Below are positions 44,530-55,102 of a DNA stretch of 64,000 nt, piece after piece (positions within the stretch are counted from its first letter, which is position 1; each line of letters begins with the position of its first letter). Location: positions 3,694,501 to 3,758,500 of the forward strand of contig NZ_CP152019.1 in NCBI RefSeq assembly GCF_038622445.1, in the 5' to 3' direction. The notes beneath the pieces are model-generated. The model had not been told where the DNA came from, made no database searches, and saw nothing but the letters and a program-made list of their open reading frames with translations. The stretch comes from Sporosarcina sp. FSL K6-1522 (lineage in GTDB: Bacteria > Bacillota > Bacilli > Bacillales_A > Planococcaceae). Both the position numbers and the translations under genes were made by a program.

Positions 44530-46605
44530 TTATTGCTGCGTATCTTCTTTATAGTCACATTCTGTACATTGAATTTGCACGCCTTTTTTCAGTTTCTTTT
44601 CGACGAGCGAGTGTTCACATTTCGGACACGGTCTCGCAACCGGCTTGTCCCACGAGACATACTCACATTCCGGATAGCGATCACAACCATAAAAAAGACG
44701 TTTAGTTTTGCTTTTCCGTTCAACGACCTGCCCTTCTTTACAGGACGGACAAGTTACACCAATCGGCTTGATAATCGCTTTCGTATTTCGGCAATCTGGA
44801 AAACCAGAGCAAGCCATGAATTTCCCGTAGCGACCTAATTTGAACACCATAGGTAAGCCACATTTTTCACAATCCTCACCTGCTGGCTCGTCCTTGATTT
44901 CAATTTTTTCCATCTCAGCATCGGCAACTTGCACATGCTTTTCAAAATCTCGATAGAAAGCATCTATTACCTCTACCCACTTAATGTTACCTTCTTCAAC
45001 ATTATCGAGCCCTTGCTCCATTTGCGCTGTAAACTCTACATCAATAATATCCGGGAAATATTGATTGACTGCTTGATGAACGATTTCACCTAGCTCCGTC
45101 GGAAGGAAGCGCTTCGCATCCAATGTGACATAACCACGCTTCTGAATGGTATCTAGCGTTGGCGCAAACGTCGATGGACGACCTATCCCTAGTTCCTCTA
45201 GCGTCTTGACCAATCGCGCCTCTGAGTACCTTGGCGGCGGCTGTGTGAAGTGTTGTTTCGGATCAATATCGCTATACTTTACGCGTTCTCCCTCTTCAAG
45301 TGGCGGAAGAATTCGATCCTTTTCTTCTTCCTTATCGTCGTTACCTTCTACGTACACTTTCATAAACCCTTGGAATTTCACCTGTGAACCATTCGCCCTG
45401 AAACGAACATCTCCATTCACAAGATCTGTCGTAACTGTGTCTAGGATTGCTGGCGCCATCTGGCTTGCAACAAACCGTTCCCAAATAAGTTTATAGAGAC
45501 GTAGCTGATCACGTGATAAAACCGCTTTCATAGCCGCAGGTGGACGCATAACGGACGTTGGTCGTACAGCTTCGTGTGCGTCTTGGGTCTTGGCCTTATC
45601 TTTACTTGCAGGTTTCGAAGTCGTCATAAACTCTTTCCCATACATTGTTTCAATAAATGACTTTGCTTCCTCTTTTGCACTATCTGCAACTCGCGTCGAG
45701 TCTGTTCGCATGTAAGTAATGAGACCGACGTTGCCCTCTTTTCCAAGGTTTATCCCTTCATAGAGCTGTTGTGCCAACATCATCGTTTTTTTCGCACGGA
45801 AGTTCAGTTTCCTTGCTGCCTCTTGTTGCAAGGATGAAGTTGTAAACGGTAAAGCTGGATTTCGTTTTCGTTCTTTTTTCACAACCGACGCAATTTCGAA
45901 CGTATCCTCTGTCAGTTGGCCAAGAATGGCATCGACCTGTTGTTTATCCGTCAGCTTCATTTTCTTCTTGGCATCGCCATAAAATACTGCCTCGAAGCTT
46001 TTATTTCCCTTTGTAAATTGACCTGTAATACTCCAGTATTCTTCAGGAACAAATGCATTAATTTCATTTTCCCGATCAATAATTAAACGAAGTGCTACCG
46101 ATTGAACGCGTCCAGCTGAAAGTCCTTTTTTCACTTTTTTCCAGAGAATCGGGCTAATATTGTAACCTACAAGACGGTCTAGTATTCGACGAGCTTGTTG
46201 CGCATCCACGAGATCCATATCGATAGGTCTCGGATTTTTAAATGATTCTTTAATCGCTTCTTTCGTTATTTCATTAAAGACTACGCGACAATCTGATTCA
46301 ATGTCTACGCCAAGCTGATGTGCCAAGTGCCAGGCAATCGCTTCTCCCTCTCTGTCGGGGTCAGCCGCGAGAAAAATCTTTTTCGCTTTTTTTGCGTCTT
46401 TCTTCAATTCTTGTAGAATCGGGCCTTTGCCACGAATTGTAATGTATTTCGGTTCATAATTATTTTCAGTATCTACACCCATTTGACTGCGTGGTAAATC
46501 CCGTAAATGTCCAAGTGAAGCACGCACTTTATATTTTTTTCCGAGATAACGTTCAATCGTCTTTGCTTTCGCAGGTGATTCTACTATCACTAAGTAATCT
46601 GCCAT
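44530..46605 (-). CDS. topA: DNA topoisomerase I
   Basis: Type IA topoisomerase relaxing negative supercoils. The 691-residue protein starts with the Toprim domain ([34 protein letters not shown]). It has the active-site Tyr in [14 protein letters not shown] and [19 protein letters not shown]. Three C-terminal zinc ribbons follow: CEKCG...CSGFPDC, CPSC...CDRYPEC and CPKC...CTEC. Length and domain order match B. subtilis TopA. AAGGAGGCAC precedes the ATG. Confidence 0.98.
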   Translation of the reverse strand: MADYLVIVESPAKAKTIERYLGKKYKVRASLGHLRDLPRSQMGVDTENNYEPKYITIRGKGPILQELKKDAKKAKKIFLAADPDREGEAIAWHLAHQLGVDIESDCRVVFNEITKEAIKESFKNPRPIDMDLVDAQQARRILDRLVGYNISPILWKKVKKGLSAGRVQSVALRLIIDRENEINAFVPEEYWSITGQFTKGNKSFEAVFYGDAKKKMKLTDKQQVDAILGQLTEDTFEIASVVKKERKRNPALPFTTSSLQQEAARKLNFRAKKTMMLAQQLYEGINLGKEGNVGLITYMRTDSTRVADSAKEEAKSFIETMYGKEFMTTSKPASKDKAKTQDAHEAVRPTSVMRPPAAMKAVLSRDQLRLYKLIWERFVASQMAPAILDTVTTDLVNGDVRFRANGSQVKFQGFMKVYVEGNDDKEEEKDRILPPLEEGERVKYSDIDPKQHFTQPPPRYSEARLVKTLEELGIGRPSTFAPTLDTIQKRGYVTLDAKRFLPTELGEIVHQAVNQYFPDIIDVEFTAQMEQGLDNVEEGNIKWVEVIDAFYRDFEKHVQVADAEMEKIEIKDEPAGEDCEKCGLPMVFKLGRYGKFMACSGFPDCRNTKAIIKPIGVTCPSCKEGQVVERKSKTKRLFYGCDRYPECEYVSWDKPVARPCPKCEHSLVEKKLKKGVQIQCTECDYKEDTQQ

Positions 46606-46665
46606 GTAGTATGTGCCTCCTTATAGAGGTATCGTATTTATTCAACAAAAGAATATCTGTTGCAA

Positions 46666-46694
46666 AATGTATAACAGTTTTTGAATTAATGCAA
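46666..46694 (-). promoter_or_regulatory. Candidate promoter of topA
   Basis: On the minus strand TTGCAT (46689-46694), 17 bases, TACATT (46666-46671), within the 121-bp dprA-topA spacer. Match to the consensus is moderate. Confidence 0.35.
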
Positions 46695-46726
46695 GGCTTT
46701 CAATATGAAGGCACATTTTTTAATGG

Positions 46727-47608
46727 CTAGATAATGAGTGATTCGATGACTTGAAAGCCGCTCCACACAAGCTTCGCCCCTTCATCTAACAACTTATTTG
46801 GCCCAGCAGATAATGGTGAAGTAATAGGACCCGGAACCGCAAATATTTCTTTTCCATGATCAAGTGCATGTTCAACTGTGCTCATTGTACCACTTTTGTC
46901 AGCGGCTTCTGTAATCACAACAGCATCAGACAAACCACTAATAATACGATTTCGCATTGGAAAAGTCCATTTTTCCGGCTTAACATAGGGTGGATATTCT
47001 GTAATTAGCAGATGATTGGCTGCCAATTGATTGGCTAAATATCGATTCTCTTTCGGATATAAATGGAAAAACCCATGTCCTAGCACAGCAATGGTTTTAC
47101 CACCAAATTCAAGTGCTGCAACATGCGCCATTGTGTCGGCTCCCTTCGCTAAGCCGGAGACAATAACAGCCTGATGTTTCACAAGTGGAGGCACGATGAG
47201 TGACATCGCTTGCTTGGAGTATGCGGTTGCTTTCCGCGAGCCAATAATGGCAATTTTAAATGATTCCGCTAGTAATCGTTGATCACCTTTTGTATACAGG
47301 ACTGCCGGCGGATCAATCATTTGTCGTAATTTGTCAGGATAGAGGGGGTTTGTAAACGGAATGGGGATAATGTCTTCCCGTTCATAGAGTTTGTCGTATG
47401 GGGTCATAGCGTTTTCACGCAATTTCACTTGCAATTTAGCTGCTTTTTCCACTGAAGTATTCAGTAAAAAGGCCAAGTATTCAGAAGGATAGGTCGGGAT
47501 TTTTTCGAGATTGGGGTCTACCTCGAGAAGTTTTTCCAGTCTGTTCAATGGCACAGGATAGACATAATGGAGTGCTAATAATCGCCTTTCTGCAATTGTT
47601 ACTTCCAT
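46727..47608 (-). CDS. dprA: DNA processing protein DprA
   Basis: Loads RecA on incoming single-stranded DNA during natural transformation. The 293-residue protein has a Rossmann-like fold with FKIAIIGSRKATAYSKQA, VIVSGLAKGADTMAHVAALEFGGKTIAVLGHG, LLITEYPP, and FPMRNRIISGLSDAVVITEAADKSGTMSTVEHALDHGKEIFAVPGPI. An AAGGAGGAG ribosome site precedes the ATG. Length is typical. Its presence alone does not show the strain is competent. Confidence 0.96.
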   Translation of the reverse strand: MEVTIAERRLLALHYVYPVPLNRLEKLLEVDPNLEKIPTYPSEYLAFLLNTSVEKAAKLQVKLRENAMTPYDKLYEREDIIPIPFTNPLYPDKLRQMIDPPAVLYTKGDQRLLAESFKIAIIGSRKATAYSKQAMSLIVPPLVKHQAVIVSGLAKGADTMAHVAALEFGGKTIAVLGHGFFHLYPKENRYLANQLAANHLLITEYPPYVKPEKWTFPMRNRIISGLSDAVVITEAADKSGTMSTVEHALDHGKEIFAVPGPITSPLSAGPNKLLDEGAKLVWSGFQVIESLII

Positions 47609-47640
47609 TAGACTCCTCCTTTTCGACTATAGTACAGGAC

Positions 47641-47676
47641 AAAAAAGGCACAGCGCATGAAATCACACGCTGTACC
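47641..47676 (-). terminator. Intrinsic terminator after sucD
   Basis: In minus-strand RNA GGTACAGCG / CGCTGTGCC arms are followed by six U, directly after the sucD stop. It closes the sucC-sucD unit. Confidence 0.88.
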
Positions 47677-47683
47677 TTCTATA

Positions 47684-48586
47684 TTAATGTGTTTTACACT
47701 TTTCGTACAGACCTTTTTCTTTAATCACTTTGATTAAAGTTTCACCGATAACAGATGGTGTGTCTGCAGTTTGGACACCTGCAGCGTTAAGCGCTTTGAT
47801 TTTCTCTGCTGCAGTCCCTTTACCGCCGGAAATGATGGCACCAGCGTGGCCCATACGTTTTCCTTCCGGAGCTGTCTGACCACCGATAAAGCCTACTACA
47901 GGCTTCGTCATGTTCGCTTGAATCCATGCAGCAGCTTCTTCTTCAGCTGTTCCACCGATTTCACCGATCATAACTACCGCATACGTCTCAGGGTCTGCGT
48001 TGAATTCTTTTAGTACATCAATGAAGTTTGTCCCGTTTACTGGGTCTCCACCGATACCAACAGCTGTCGTTTGACCGATACCTGCTTGTGAAAGTTGATG
48101 AACTGCTTCATATGTTAAAGTCCCTGAGCGTGAAACAACGCCAACGTGACCTTTTGTATGAATATAGCCTGGCATGATACCAATTTTACACTCGTCAGAA
48201 GTAATAACGCCTGGGCAGTTCGGACCGACAAGACGTGTTTTCTTGCCTTCCATATAACGTTTCACTTTCGCCATATCCAATACTGGAATATGCTCAGTGA
48301 TACAGATTGTCATATCTAGTTCAGCGTCTACCGCTTCCATGATTGCATCTGCCGCAAATGGAGCTGGAACATAGATTACTGAAACGTTTGCGCCTGTTGC
48401 TTTAACTGCTTCTTCAACTGTGTTGAAAACAGGTACGCCTGCAGCTTCTGTTCCACCTTTACCCGGTGTTACACCGCCGACGATTTTCGTGCCGTATTCA
48501 AGCATTTGTTCTGTATGGAAAAGTGCTGTAGCACCAGTAATTCCTTGTACGATAACTTTTGTATCTTTGTTAATAAAAATACTCAT
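47684..48586 (-). CDS. sucD: Succinyl-CoA synthetase alpha subunit
   Basis: TCA cycle substrate-level phosphorylation, with SucC. The 300-residue protein has the CoA-binding [39 protein letters not shown], and the phosphorylated His247 in [16 protein letters not shown]. It starts 19 bp after sucC and is followed by a terminator. Complete and typical. Confidence 0.98.
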   Translation of the reverse strand: MSIFINKDTKVIVQGITGATALFHTEQMLEYGTKIVGGVTPGKGGTEAAGVPVFNTVEEAVKATGANVSVIYVPAPFAADAIMEAVDAELDMTICITEHIPVLDMAKVKRYMEGKKTRLVGPNCPGVITSDECKIGIMPGYIHTKGHVGVVSRSGTLTYEAVHQLSQAGIGQTTAVGIGGDPVNGTNFIDVLKEFNADPETYAVVMIGEIGGTAEEEAAAWIQANMTKPVVGFIGGQTAPEGKRMGHAGAIISGGKGTAAEKIKALNAAGVQTADTPSVIGETLIKVIKEKGLYEKCKTH

Positions 48587-48604
48587 CGTTTGTCCCTGCC
48601 TTTC

Positions 48605-49765
48605 TTAACCTACGAGTTCAACAATCTTTTGTGCACCTTCTGCCATTGTACCAGCAGCGATGATGTTCAAGCCTGATTCGTTCAATAGTGCTTTTCCTTT
48701 GTCGACGTTTGTACCTTCTAAACGTACAACAAGTGGTACTTGAAGTCCTACTTCTTTTGCAGCTGTGATAACGCCTTCTGCGATAACGTCACATTTCATG
48801 ATACCACCGAAGATGTTAACGAAAATCCCTTTAACATTTTTATCAGATAGGATGATTTTGAATGCTTCTGTTACTTTTTCAGCAGTCGCGCCGCCCCCAA
48901 CGTCAAGGAAGTTAGCGGGTGATCCGCCGTAGTAGTTGATAGTATCCATTGTAGCCATTGCAAGGCCCGCGCCGTTTACCATACAACCGATACTTCCGTC
49001 TAGGGAAATATAGCTAAGGTCATATTTTGAAGCTTCGATTTCTTTTGGATCCTCTTCGTCGAAGTCACGAAGTTCTTGGATGTCTTTGTGACGGTATAGT
49101 GCACTGTCATCAAAGTTGAATTTCGCGTCAAGTGCAAGTACGTCGTCCCCAGCTGTTACAACAAGTGGGTTAATTTCAACGATAGATGCGTCTTTTTCTA
49201 CGAATACTTGGTACAATCCAAGCATGAATTTCACTGCTTTGTTCACAAGATGTGTAGGGATGTTCATGTTGAATGCCATGCGGCGTGCTTGGAAACCAGT
49301 CAATCCTACTACTGGATCGATGCTTTCTTTGAAAATCTTTTCAGGTGTTGCTTCCGCAACCTCCTCGATGTCCATACCGCCTTCTTCAGAACCCATAAGT
49401 GTTACACGACTTGTTGCACTGTCTAAAACGAGGCCAAGATAATATTCTTTCTTAATATCTGAACCTTCCTCGATAAGAAGACGTTTCACTTCTTTACCTT
49501 CTGGGCCTGTTTGATGCGTAACAAGCGTTTTACCGATTAATTCTTTTGCATACTCACGTACTTCGTCAAGATTTTTAGCAATCTTAACGCCGCCCGCTTT
49601 CCCTCGGCCACCTGCGTGGATTTGTGCTTTGACTACGATGATGTCTGTACCTAGTTCCTTCGCAGCTTTTACTGCTTCTTCCGGAGAAAAAGCTACAAGG
49701 CCGTTTGAAACAGCTACACCATATTCTCTCAGCAACTGTTTACCTTGATATTCATGGATATTCAT
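48605..49765 (-). CDS. sucC: Succinyl-CoA synthetase beta subunit
   Basis: Nucleotide-binding subunit of succinyl-CoA synthetase. The 386-residue protein starts [17 protein letters not shown] and has an ATP-grasp domain ([29 protein letters not shown]) and a C-terminal ligase domain ([35 protein letters not shown]). GGAGGATG precedes the ATG. A good sigma-A promoter and an inverted repeat lie upstream. Confidence 0.98.
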   Translation of the reverse strand: MNIHEYQGKQLLREYGVAVSNGLVAFSPEEAVKAAKELGTDIIVVKAQIHAGGRGKAGGVKIAKNLDEVREYAKELIGKTLVTHQTGPEGKEVKRLLIEEGSDIKKEYYLGLVLDSATSRVTLMGSEEGGMDIEEVAEATPEKIFKESIDPVVGLTGFQARRMAFNMNIPTHLVNKAVKFMLGLYQVFVEKDASIVEINPLVVTAGDDVLALDAKFNFDDSALYRHKDIQELRDFDEEDPKEIEASKYDLSYISLDGSIGCMVNGAGLAMATMDTINYYGGSPANFLDVGGGATAEKVTEAFKIILSDKNVKGIFVNIFGGIMKCDVIAEGVITAAKEVGLQVPLVVRLEGTNVDKGKALLNESGLNIIAAGTMAEGAQKIVELVG

Positions 49766-49813
49766 CTTACATCCTCCAATCGAACTTGTATCTCTTAATT
49801 TGCTACCTTAACC

Positions 49814-49842
49814 ATTGTAGTAAATTTGTCATTCAATGTCCA
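49814..49842 (-). promoter_or_regulatory. Sigma-A promoter of sucC-sucD
   Basis: On the minus strand TGGACA (49837-49842), 17 bases, TACAAT (49814-49819), about 50 bases before sucC. Confidence 0.65.
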
Positions 49843-49854
49843 CATTTGAATGAC
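49828..49854. promoter_or_regulatory. Inverted repeat over the sucC -35, possible operator
   Basis: A perfect 9-bp inverted repeat GTCATTCAA (49828-49836) / TTGAATGAC (49846-49854) with a 9-bp centre covers the sucC -35 element. Size and position fit a dimeric regulator site. The regulator is not identified. The remainder of the spacer to 50040 shows nothing else. Confidence 0.45.
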
Positions 49855-50040
49855 GAATACTTATAAAGTTCTCGTTTATCCTTCAGATTCCGCAAATGCT
49901 TGCTTAGCGCTATTTTTTCTGCTTGGTCACTCATCCCTATAACTTAAAAACTACCTGAATTCATGTAAAATTTAGATATCCATCATTCCTACATCCCGAT
50001 CTTCAGTAACTCCCAAATCTAGTTATATCTCCTATAAAAA

Positions 50041-50331
50041 TTACATTTTTTTCTGAAGACCATGTTCACGGTCTACGTGGTAAATATAAGCAAATACTTC
50101 TGAAACTGCTTGATATAATTCTTCCGGGATTGTCTCATTTAAATCCAATTGTCCCAGCAATTCTACCAGACTTGGATCTTCTTGAATCGGTACATTATGC
50201 GCCTTCGCTTTTTCTAGTATATTTTCGGCAATTTTACCTTTTCCTTTCGCCATCACTCTCGGAGCTTCCCGAGTATTCGGGTCATAAGAAAGGGCAACTG
50301 CCTCTTTTCGGACATGCCGTTCATTAGTCAT
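50041..50331 (-). CDS. FlhB C-terminal-like protein (YlqH family)
   Basis: 96 residues, no membrane segment. It matches only the cytosolic end of FlhB: EAVALSYDPNTREAPRVMAKGKGKIAENILEKAKAHNVPIQEDPSLVELLGQLDLNETIPEELYQAVSEVFAYIYHVD. The NPTH self-cleavage site of FlhB is absent; the aligned region begins at the strand after it. B. subtilis has the same small gene (ylqH) after ylqG. The ATG overlaps the upstream gene by 4 bases. Role in flagellar or other export is not established. Confidence 0.9.
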   Translation of the reverse strand: MTNERHVRKEAVALSYDPNTREAPRVMAKGKGKIAENILEKAKAHNVPIQEDPSLVELLGQLDLNETIPEELYQAVSEVFAYIYHVDREHGLQKKM

Positions 50332-52265
50332 ATGCGGAAATCCACTCCTTGCCCGTCAGTTTCCAACCGACTCTTCTGTTTCTTCACCTTTTTCCCTTCT
50401 TCAGCAAAGTTTTTGAAGAAGACACCGGATAATTTATAGTCAGCCGCCTCGAGACCTTCCTTCAATTTGAGTTGAAGCGGAGCTCCGATTACCTTGAGCT
50501 TGTCATCCGCATTAAACACCGTAACCGTAACAACTCGATTCTGAACCTGCATATCAATGACTGTTTTTTCAATAGACTCGAGATCAAGGTAAAAAAGAAT
50601 GCGAGCAAAGTCAGCATCAATTTTGCCGTTTTCTTTCATCCTGCCATTCCACTGCAACGTCGTATCGATTCGCTTGCCAAAAAACTCCAGTGGTACTTGC
50701 ATCACTAACTGATGCTGCACGCCGTTTTCACCTGACTGCAAAAGCGGTCCGTTCATACGCATCGCAACCGTTTCTGCCGCCTCGCGCAAAGCTGGTGAAA
50801 TCGCCGGATCTTGCATCAGCGTGAGTAACTGCGGCTTCAATGTCTCCGCTAGACGCCCAATATCAGCGTCTCTTCCAAGTAAACCCGCCTCATAGTTTAC
50901 GCCTAAAGAGCGCATAACGGTTTGCAACGCCTCCTTCATCGCCTTGCCATCTACCGCAGAAGCGACCGTCGTTTCTGCGGTCTGCACGAGCCGCGTAATC
51001 ACCGTATTGTCAGATCGTTCCGCTGCTTGGGTAAGCCCCGTGAGTTTGTCCGCCCCTTGTTGACCAAGTAGCGCGAGCAATTGCCCCTTCGCGCCTTCGG
51101 ATGCGTTTTGCGCGGCAAGCGGCGCAGCCACAACCTGCTCAGCACTTGTTCGAACAAGCGCTAGACTGAATTCCTGAACAAATTTCGACACTAGCGTAGC
51201 AGACAGAGAGGCGCTAGCCGTACGATCAATCATTGCCGTCAGCATCGCTTTTTGTTCTGCATTCAACGTCGGTTCGGTCGCTACAAGCGCTCTTAACGCA
51301 TCGAGAGGCGCTTTCATCTGCGCCGGCGGCGTATTACTTAGTTGTTTGAACAGGCTTGTTATGTCTTGCATCGTTAGTGCAACAGCTTTACCACCAGTAT
51401 CCACGGATGCTGGTCCTGTAACAACTGGGCGCCCCCCCTCCCCACTCGCCACAAGCGAAGTAAGCACTTGTTGCAAATTTGCCAAAGAAGTGCGTTCTGG
51501 TAAAACACCCACACTTTTTAATAGCTGTAATATAGCGAAGCGGTTTTCTGGGCGTTCTGTTTGTTCCAGCAGTGTCAGCATCGATTGACCGAGCAACGCA
51601 CTCCCTGTCACCCGTGCTAATGGTTTAGCCATCTTATCTAGCGCAGCCAAAATTGCGTCCTTTACTTGCGAAGAGACCGAACTGTCGGCTGCTAATGTTG
51701 TTTTTAGCGCTTGCAAAGCTGCATGCAAACCTTCTTTCGTCTCAACACCTAGCAGAGAACGAAAAACGGAGTCGGTTAAAGGTAATTTCAATTCAACGAT
51801 TTTTTGAATGGATACAAGTGCCTCATTTCTCGCCGCTGCCGGCACACTTTTTAACAGCTCCTCCGCTTGAATAAGGCCCTCTCTCGTCATCGGTATTTTG
51901 TTTTTCATAACGAATGTTAAAAGTGACTCCATTTCCGGTGTTTTCGGCAATTGCATCGCATCCATCAACCCACCTAGTTGACGTGCTTGTCCTTCCGTTG
52001 CCTGCATTGGCCCCGATATAATTTTCAATTGCAATTCCGGTTTCACCGTATTAACTTGAAAATAGTAGGAATCGCCCGCTTTCATCGGCACGTCAATTTT
52101 AGCCATTAACTTTTGTCCGCCAATTTGTACTTCTGCCATTTGCCCTGGAAAAAGTTGCTTAATCTGTCCTTGAAACATCTGCCCTTCATTCAGTACAAGT
52201 GGCCTATTTTGAACAGACGCTGCTGATACGTGTCCTGACAATGGTGCCATTGTTGGAAAACTCAT
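50328..52265 (-). CDS. FliK-like protein with C-terminal hook-length-control-type domain (YlqG family)
   Basis: 645 residues from ATG 52265 (GGAGGAGG upstream); an upstream in-frame ATG would overlap rnhB by 70 bases. A short N-terminal beta-rich region (QIKQLFPGQMAEVQIGGQKLMAKIDV) is followed by a long Ala/Leu/Thr-rich helical middle (about 80-520) and a C-terminal domain resembling Flg_hook (ARILFYLDLESIEKTVIDMQVQNRVVTVTVFN). It pairs with the FlhB-like gene exactly as ylqG-ylqH in B. subtilis. A second ruler/switch pair distinct from fliK-flhB is suggested, but its substrate is unknown. Confidence 0.82.
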   Translation of the reverse strand: MSFPTMAPLSGHVSAASVQNRPLVLNEGQMFQGQIKQLFPGQMAEVQIGGQKLMAKIDVPMKAGDSYYFQVNTVKPELQLKIISGPMQATEGQARQLGGLMDAMQLPKTPEMESLLTFVMKNKIPMTREGLIQAEELLKSVPAAARNEALVSIQKIVELKLPLTDSVFRSLLGVETKEGLHAALQALKTTLAADSSVSSQVKDAILAALDKMAKPLARVTGSALLGQSMLTLLEQTERPENRFAILQLLKSVGVLPERTSLANLQQVLTSLVASGEGGRPVVTGPASVDTGGKAVALTMQDITSLFKQLSNTPPAQMKAPLDALRALVATEPTLNAEQKAMLTAMIDRTASASLSATLVSKFVQEFSLALVRTSAEQVVAAPLAAQNASEGAKGQLLALLGQQGADKLTGLTQAAERSDNTVITRLVQTAETTVASAVDGKAMKEALQTVMRSLGVNYEAGLLGRDADIGRLAETLKPQLLTLMQDPAISPALREAAETVAMRMNGPLLQSGENGVQHQLVMQVPLEFFGKRIDTTLQWNGRMKENGKIDADFARILFYLDLESIEKTVIDMQVQNRVVTVTVFNADDKLKVIGAPLQLKLKEGLEAADYKLSGVFFKNFAEEGKKVKKQKSRLETDGQGVDFRI

Positions 52266-53044
52266 TCGTTCCTCCTCCTTTCCGCAAGCATGGACTTCAC
52301 AGGTTCGAATGTTGCCCGATGATGTATGCAAGGTCCATATAGCTGTAACGCTTGTACATGTTCCGCCGTTCCATAGCCCGCATTTTTCGAGAAATTGTAC
52401 ATTGGAAATTCCTTATGCAAATCATCCATCAATGCATCCCTCGTCGTCTTCGCTAAAATCGATGCCGCCGCAATTGCCAAACTTTGCGCATCGCCCTTAA
52501 TAATCGATTTTGTCGAACAATCTATCTGGAGCGTCATCGCATCTGCAATGACAAAATCCGGTGCAAGTTCAAGTCCCTTCACGGCTTGCTCCATTGACAC
52601 CCGCGTCGCGGCATAAATATTTAACGCATCAATCTGGCTTGCCGACTGAATATGAATGGAATAAGCGATTGCTACGTCTCGAATTTTTCCAGCAAGCCTT
52701 TCCCGCTCTACTTTCGAAATTTGCTTGGAATCATCTAATCCAACGAGTTCAGGTGCCTCTTGCGGTAAGATGACCGCTGCAGTGACTACAGGACCCGCTA
52801 ACGGTCCTCTTCCTGCTTCATCTACACCAGCCACCTTTGCACCGTCAAACGGTGCAAACGATCTGTCAAACGCTTCTTTCGCATGATGTTGATCGATGAT
52901 TGCTTTTTTCTTATCATACTGGCGCTGCCATCTATCGATCGCTTTTTTCACACCCACCCTCGAATCCTGTAGAAGCTCGTCGATCCAAGGTCCAGGCTCA
53001 TCAGTCATCTTTAACTTGTCAACAATGTCTTTTATTGTTTTCAA
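52262..53044 (-). CDS. rnhB: Ribonuclease HII
   Basis: Removes RNA from RNA-DNA hybrids and misincorporated ribonucleotides. The 260-residue protein has an N-terminal extension of about 70 residues, as in B. subtilis RnhB, then the catalytic core VAGVDEAGRGPLAGPVVTAAVIL (Asp-Glu pair), DDSKQIS, DFVIADAM, KGDAQSLAIAAASILAKTTRD and KNAGYGTAEH. The stop overlaps the next gene's start (ATGA). Confidence 0.97.
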   Translation of the reverse strand: MKTIKDIVDKLKMTDEPGPWIDELLQDSRVGVKKAIDRWQRQYDKKKAIIDQHHAKEAFDRSFAPFDGAKVAGVDEAGRGPLAGPVVTAAVILPQEAPELVGLDDSKQISKVERERLAGKIRDVAIAYSIHIQSASQIDALNIYAATRVSMEQAVKGLELAPDFVIADAMTLQIDCSTKSIIKGDAQSLAIAAASILAKTTRDALMDDLHKEFPMYNFSKNAGYGTAEHVQALQLYGPCIHHRATFEPVKSMLAERRRNE

Positions 53045-53099
53045 TTTCCATCACCTTCCCAATCCCCTGTATGCCACTTTTTCTTTATATCGGCAATTG

Positions 53100-53460
53100 A
53101 AACCGATTTTCGACCTATAGCAATTACGCCTCGGCGTAATTGCGTCCAGATTTTTTTCGAGCCTGGGGCCTACAGGAAGTAGGTCATGCAGTCATCGCGA
53201 CAGGACGTCGCGCACTTAGACTGCCTTCCAAAGCTCCTCTAAAAACCTGTGACATCCGCCGGCCGACAAAAACGCCATTTCCACTTCCTGTGGCATTGTC
53301 GGCACTAGTACATCCTATTTGGGCCAACAGGATGTTGGTCATGCAGGCGTTGCCAATCGAACTGCGAAGGGTTCGATCGGCCGTGTTTCTGCGCTTTTTG
53401 CAGAAATTAAGGCACCTTTCTTTGGACTTGGCGACCTTAGCCTGCGTACCTCTATCGTTT
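53100..53460. repeat. Composite dispersed repeat cluster between rbgA and rnhB
   Basis: The 589-bp spacer 53045-53633 holds several modules found elsewhere. The palindrome at 53121-53142 is identical to 2766-2787. The block 53168-53229 is related to 44442-44504. CTGTGACATCCGCCGG lies near 53248. A further GGCCAACA...GTTGGTCATGCA segment begins near 53322. The block 53355-53447 is related to 2790-2884. Small open frames here follow the repeat and have no protein-like features. From 53460 to 53585 I see nothing recognisable. Confidence 0.75.
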
Positions 53461-53585
53461 AGCGGGCGTTTGAACACCCACTGGACAGAAAAACAAAACC
53501 GCATTCATCTCGCCACCTATCGAGATAGGTGTTTTCTGTAGCTGACGCTTCGCTTTCAGTACAAAAAGATTTGCTGAATGAAGAT

Positions 53586-53633
53586 AAAAAGAAAAGCCGA
53601 TTGCCGCGGATGTTATTCCGTACCGGCATCGGC
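53586..53633 (-). terminator. Intrinsic terminator after rbgA
   Basis: In minus-strand RNA GCCGATGCCG (53624-53633) pairs with CGGCAATCGGC (53596-53606) with one bulge, followed by TTTTCTTTTT. It begins right at the rbgA stop codon. Confidence 0.8.
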
Positions 53634-54494
53634 CTATTCGTTATGTTGTTGCACGGTGAAATCGAATGATAGTTTTCCAAGATTTTCGTTCCGAATATCT
53701 CGAACAATCAACTCAGCAACCTTATCATAGTCCACTTCTCCACCTACTGTATACACCTTACGCAGTGTGCCAATATGATTGAACATCGGAAGAACCTCTT
53801 CACTAATTGTTTCCAAACCGTATCGTTTTAACAGTCGATCTGGATAATTCGCTTCTAGGAATCGCAAACCGTAAACGGCCAAATCCTCCATATTGACAAT
53901 CGAGTCTTTAATAGCACCTGTAAGTGCAAGTTTATAGCCCGCTTCTTTATCTTCGAACTTCGGCCATAAAATACCTGGCGTATCCAATAATTCAAGCTCT
54001 TTACCGAATTTAATCCATTGCTGCGCTCTCGTTACACCTGGTGTGTTTCCTGTTTTCGCAATATTTTTTTTGGCAAGTCGGTTAATGAGTGTTGATTTTC
54101 CTACATTCGGAATACCGACAATCATCGCTCGGATGGCGCCTGGTCGAATTCCTCTGCTACGCATTCTAGCTAGCTTCGGTTCCAAAATTTCTTTTGCAGC
54201 CTTCGTCACCGTTTGAAGACCTTTTCCTTCAAATGAATTAATCGCCACTGCACGCATCCCTTGGTTTTCAAAGTAACGAATCCAGCGAGCTGTTTCTGTT
54301 TCATCCGCAAGGTCCATTTTATTTAAAATTAAGAGCCTTGGCTTTTGATGAATTACTTCGTCAATCATCGGATTTCTCGAAGAGAGTGGCAGCCTCGCGT
54401 CGATCAATTCAAAAACAATGTCGACAAGCTTTAGTTGTTCAGTTACTTCTCGGCGTGCTTTCGCCATATGCCCGGGAAACCATTGAATCGTCAT
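53634..54494 (-). CDS. rbgA: Ribosome biogenesis GTPase RbgA (YlqF)
   Basis: Needed for late 50S assembly. The 286-residue protein is a circularly permuted GTPase: G4 (ILNKMDLAD) comes before G1 ([19 protein letters not shown]) and G3 ([10 protein letters not shown]). [17 protein letters not shown] marks the N-terminus. A C-terminal RNA-binding helical domain follows. It lies between lepB and rnhB and is closed by a terminator. Confidence 0.97.
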   Translation of the reverse strand: MTIQWFPGHMAKARREVTEQLKLVDIVFELIDARLPLSSRNPMIDEVIHQKPRLLILNKMDLADETETARWIRYFENQGMRAVAINSFEGKGLQTVTKAAKEILEPKLARMRSRGIRPGAIRAMIVGIPNVGKSTLINRLAKKNIAKTGNTPGVTRAQQWIKFGKELELLDTPGILWPKFEDKEAGYKLALTGAIKDSIVNMEDLAVYGLRFLEANYPDRLLKRYGLETISEEVLPMFNHIGTLRKVYTVGGEVDYDKVAELIVRDIRNENLGKLSFDFTVQQHNE

Positions 54495-54511
54495 GCTGTC
54501 AGTCCCCTCCC

Positions 54512-55072
54512 TTATTTGACAATCCCGATATTTTTAATTGGCCAAAATACCATCTTTGTGCTACCGATAATTTCATCGATCGATACAAAACCAATCATGC
54601 GGGAATCTTTACTTTTTCTTCTATTGTCTCCAAGCACAAATACATGACCTTCAGGAACCGTCTTACTTCCCCACTTCTCTTCAAGTGTGAAGTCCTCCGT
54701 CAATGTACCATCTAAAATCTCTGCTTTGTATTCATCGAGATAAGGCTCTTCAAACGCTTCGCCATTAATGTATAAAACGTCATCACGATACGCTATCTCA
54801 TCTCCCGGAAGTCCAATGACCCGTTTGATGTAGTCTTTCTGTTCCGGTGCATGAAACACGACGATATCAAAATGTTTCGGTTCTCCAATTGTATAGCCAA
54901 TCTTATTGACAATCATTTTGTCGCCATGCTCGAGCGTAGGCATCATTGACACACCGTCAACGACAATCGGTGTGAATAGGAATGTACGAATAACTAGTGC
55001 AAGTCCAAAAGCGATTAATAGCGCTTTGGTCCATTCCCATACTTCGTTCTTTTTTTTCTTTTCTTCACTCAT
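54512..55072 (-). CDS. lepB: Type I signal peptidase
   Basis: Cleaves signal peptides of exported proteins outside the membrane. The 186-residue protein has one N-terminal membrane helix ([22 protein letters not shown], about 17-38), catalytic Ser42 ([14 protein letters not shown]) and Lys83 ([13 protein letters not shown]), and the [17 protein letters not shown] box. It resembles the short Bacillus SipS/SipT type. It sits between rplS and rbgA with its own promoter. I do not expect it at this place in B. subtilis 168 from memory. Confidence 0.96.
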   Translation of the reverse strand: MSEEKKKKNEVWEWTKALLIAFGLALVIRTFLFTPIVVDGVSMMPTLEHGDKMIVNKIGYTIGEPKHFDIVVFHAPEQKDYIKRVIGLPGDEIAYRDDVLYINGEAFEEPYLDEYKAEILDGTLTEDFTLEEKWGSKTVPEGHVFVLGDNRRKSKDSRMIGFVSIDEIIGSTKMVFWPIKNIGIVK

Positions 55073-55102
55073 TGACTAAGCCTCCCGCATCCTTGTGTCC
55101 TT

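Noticed and set aside
53140..53541. Open frames on both strands in the rbgA-rnhB spacer
   Set aside because: They coincide with the non-coding repeat modules, which also occur without those frames elsewhere; no ribosome site.
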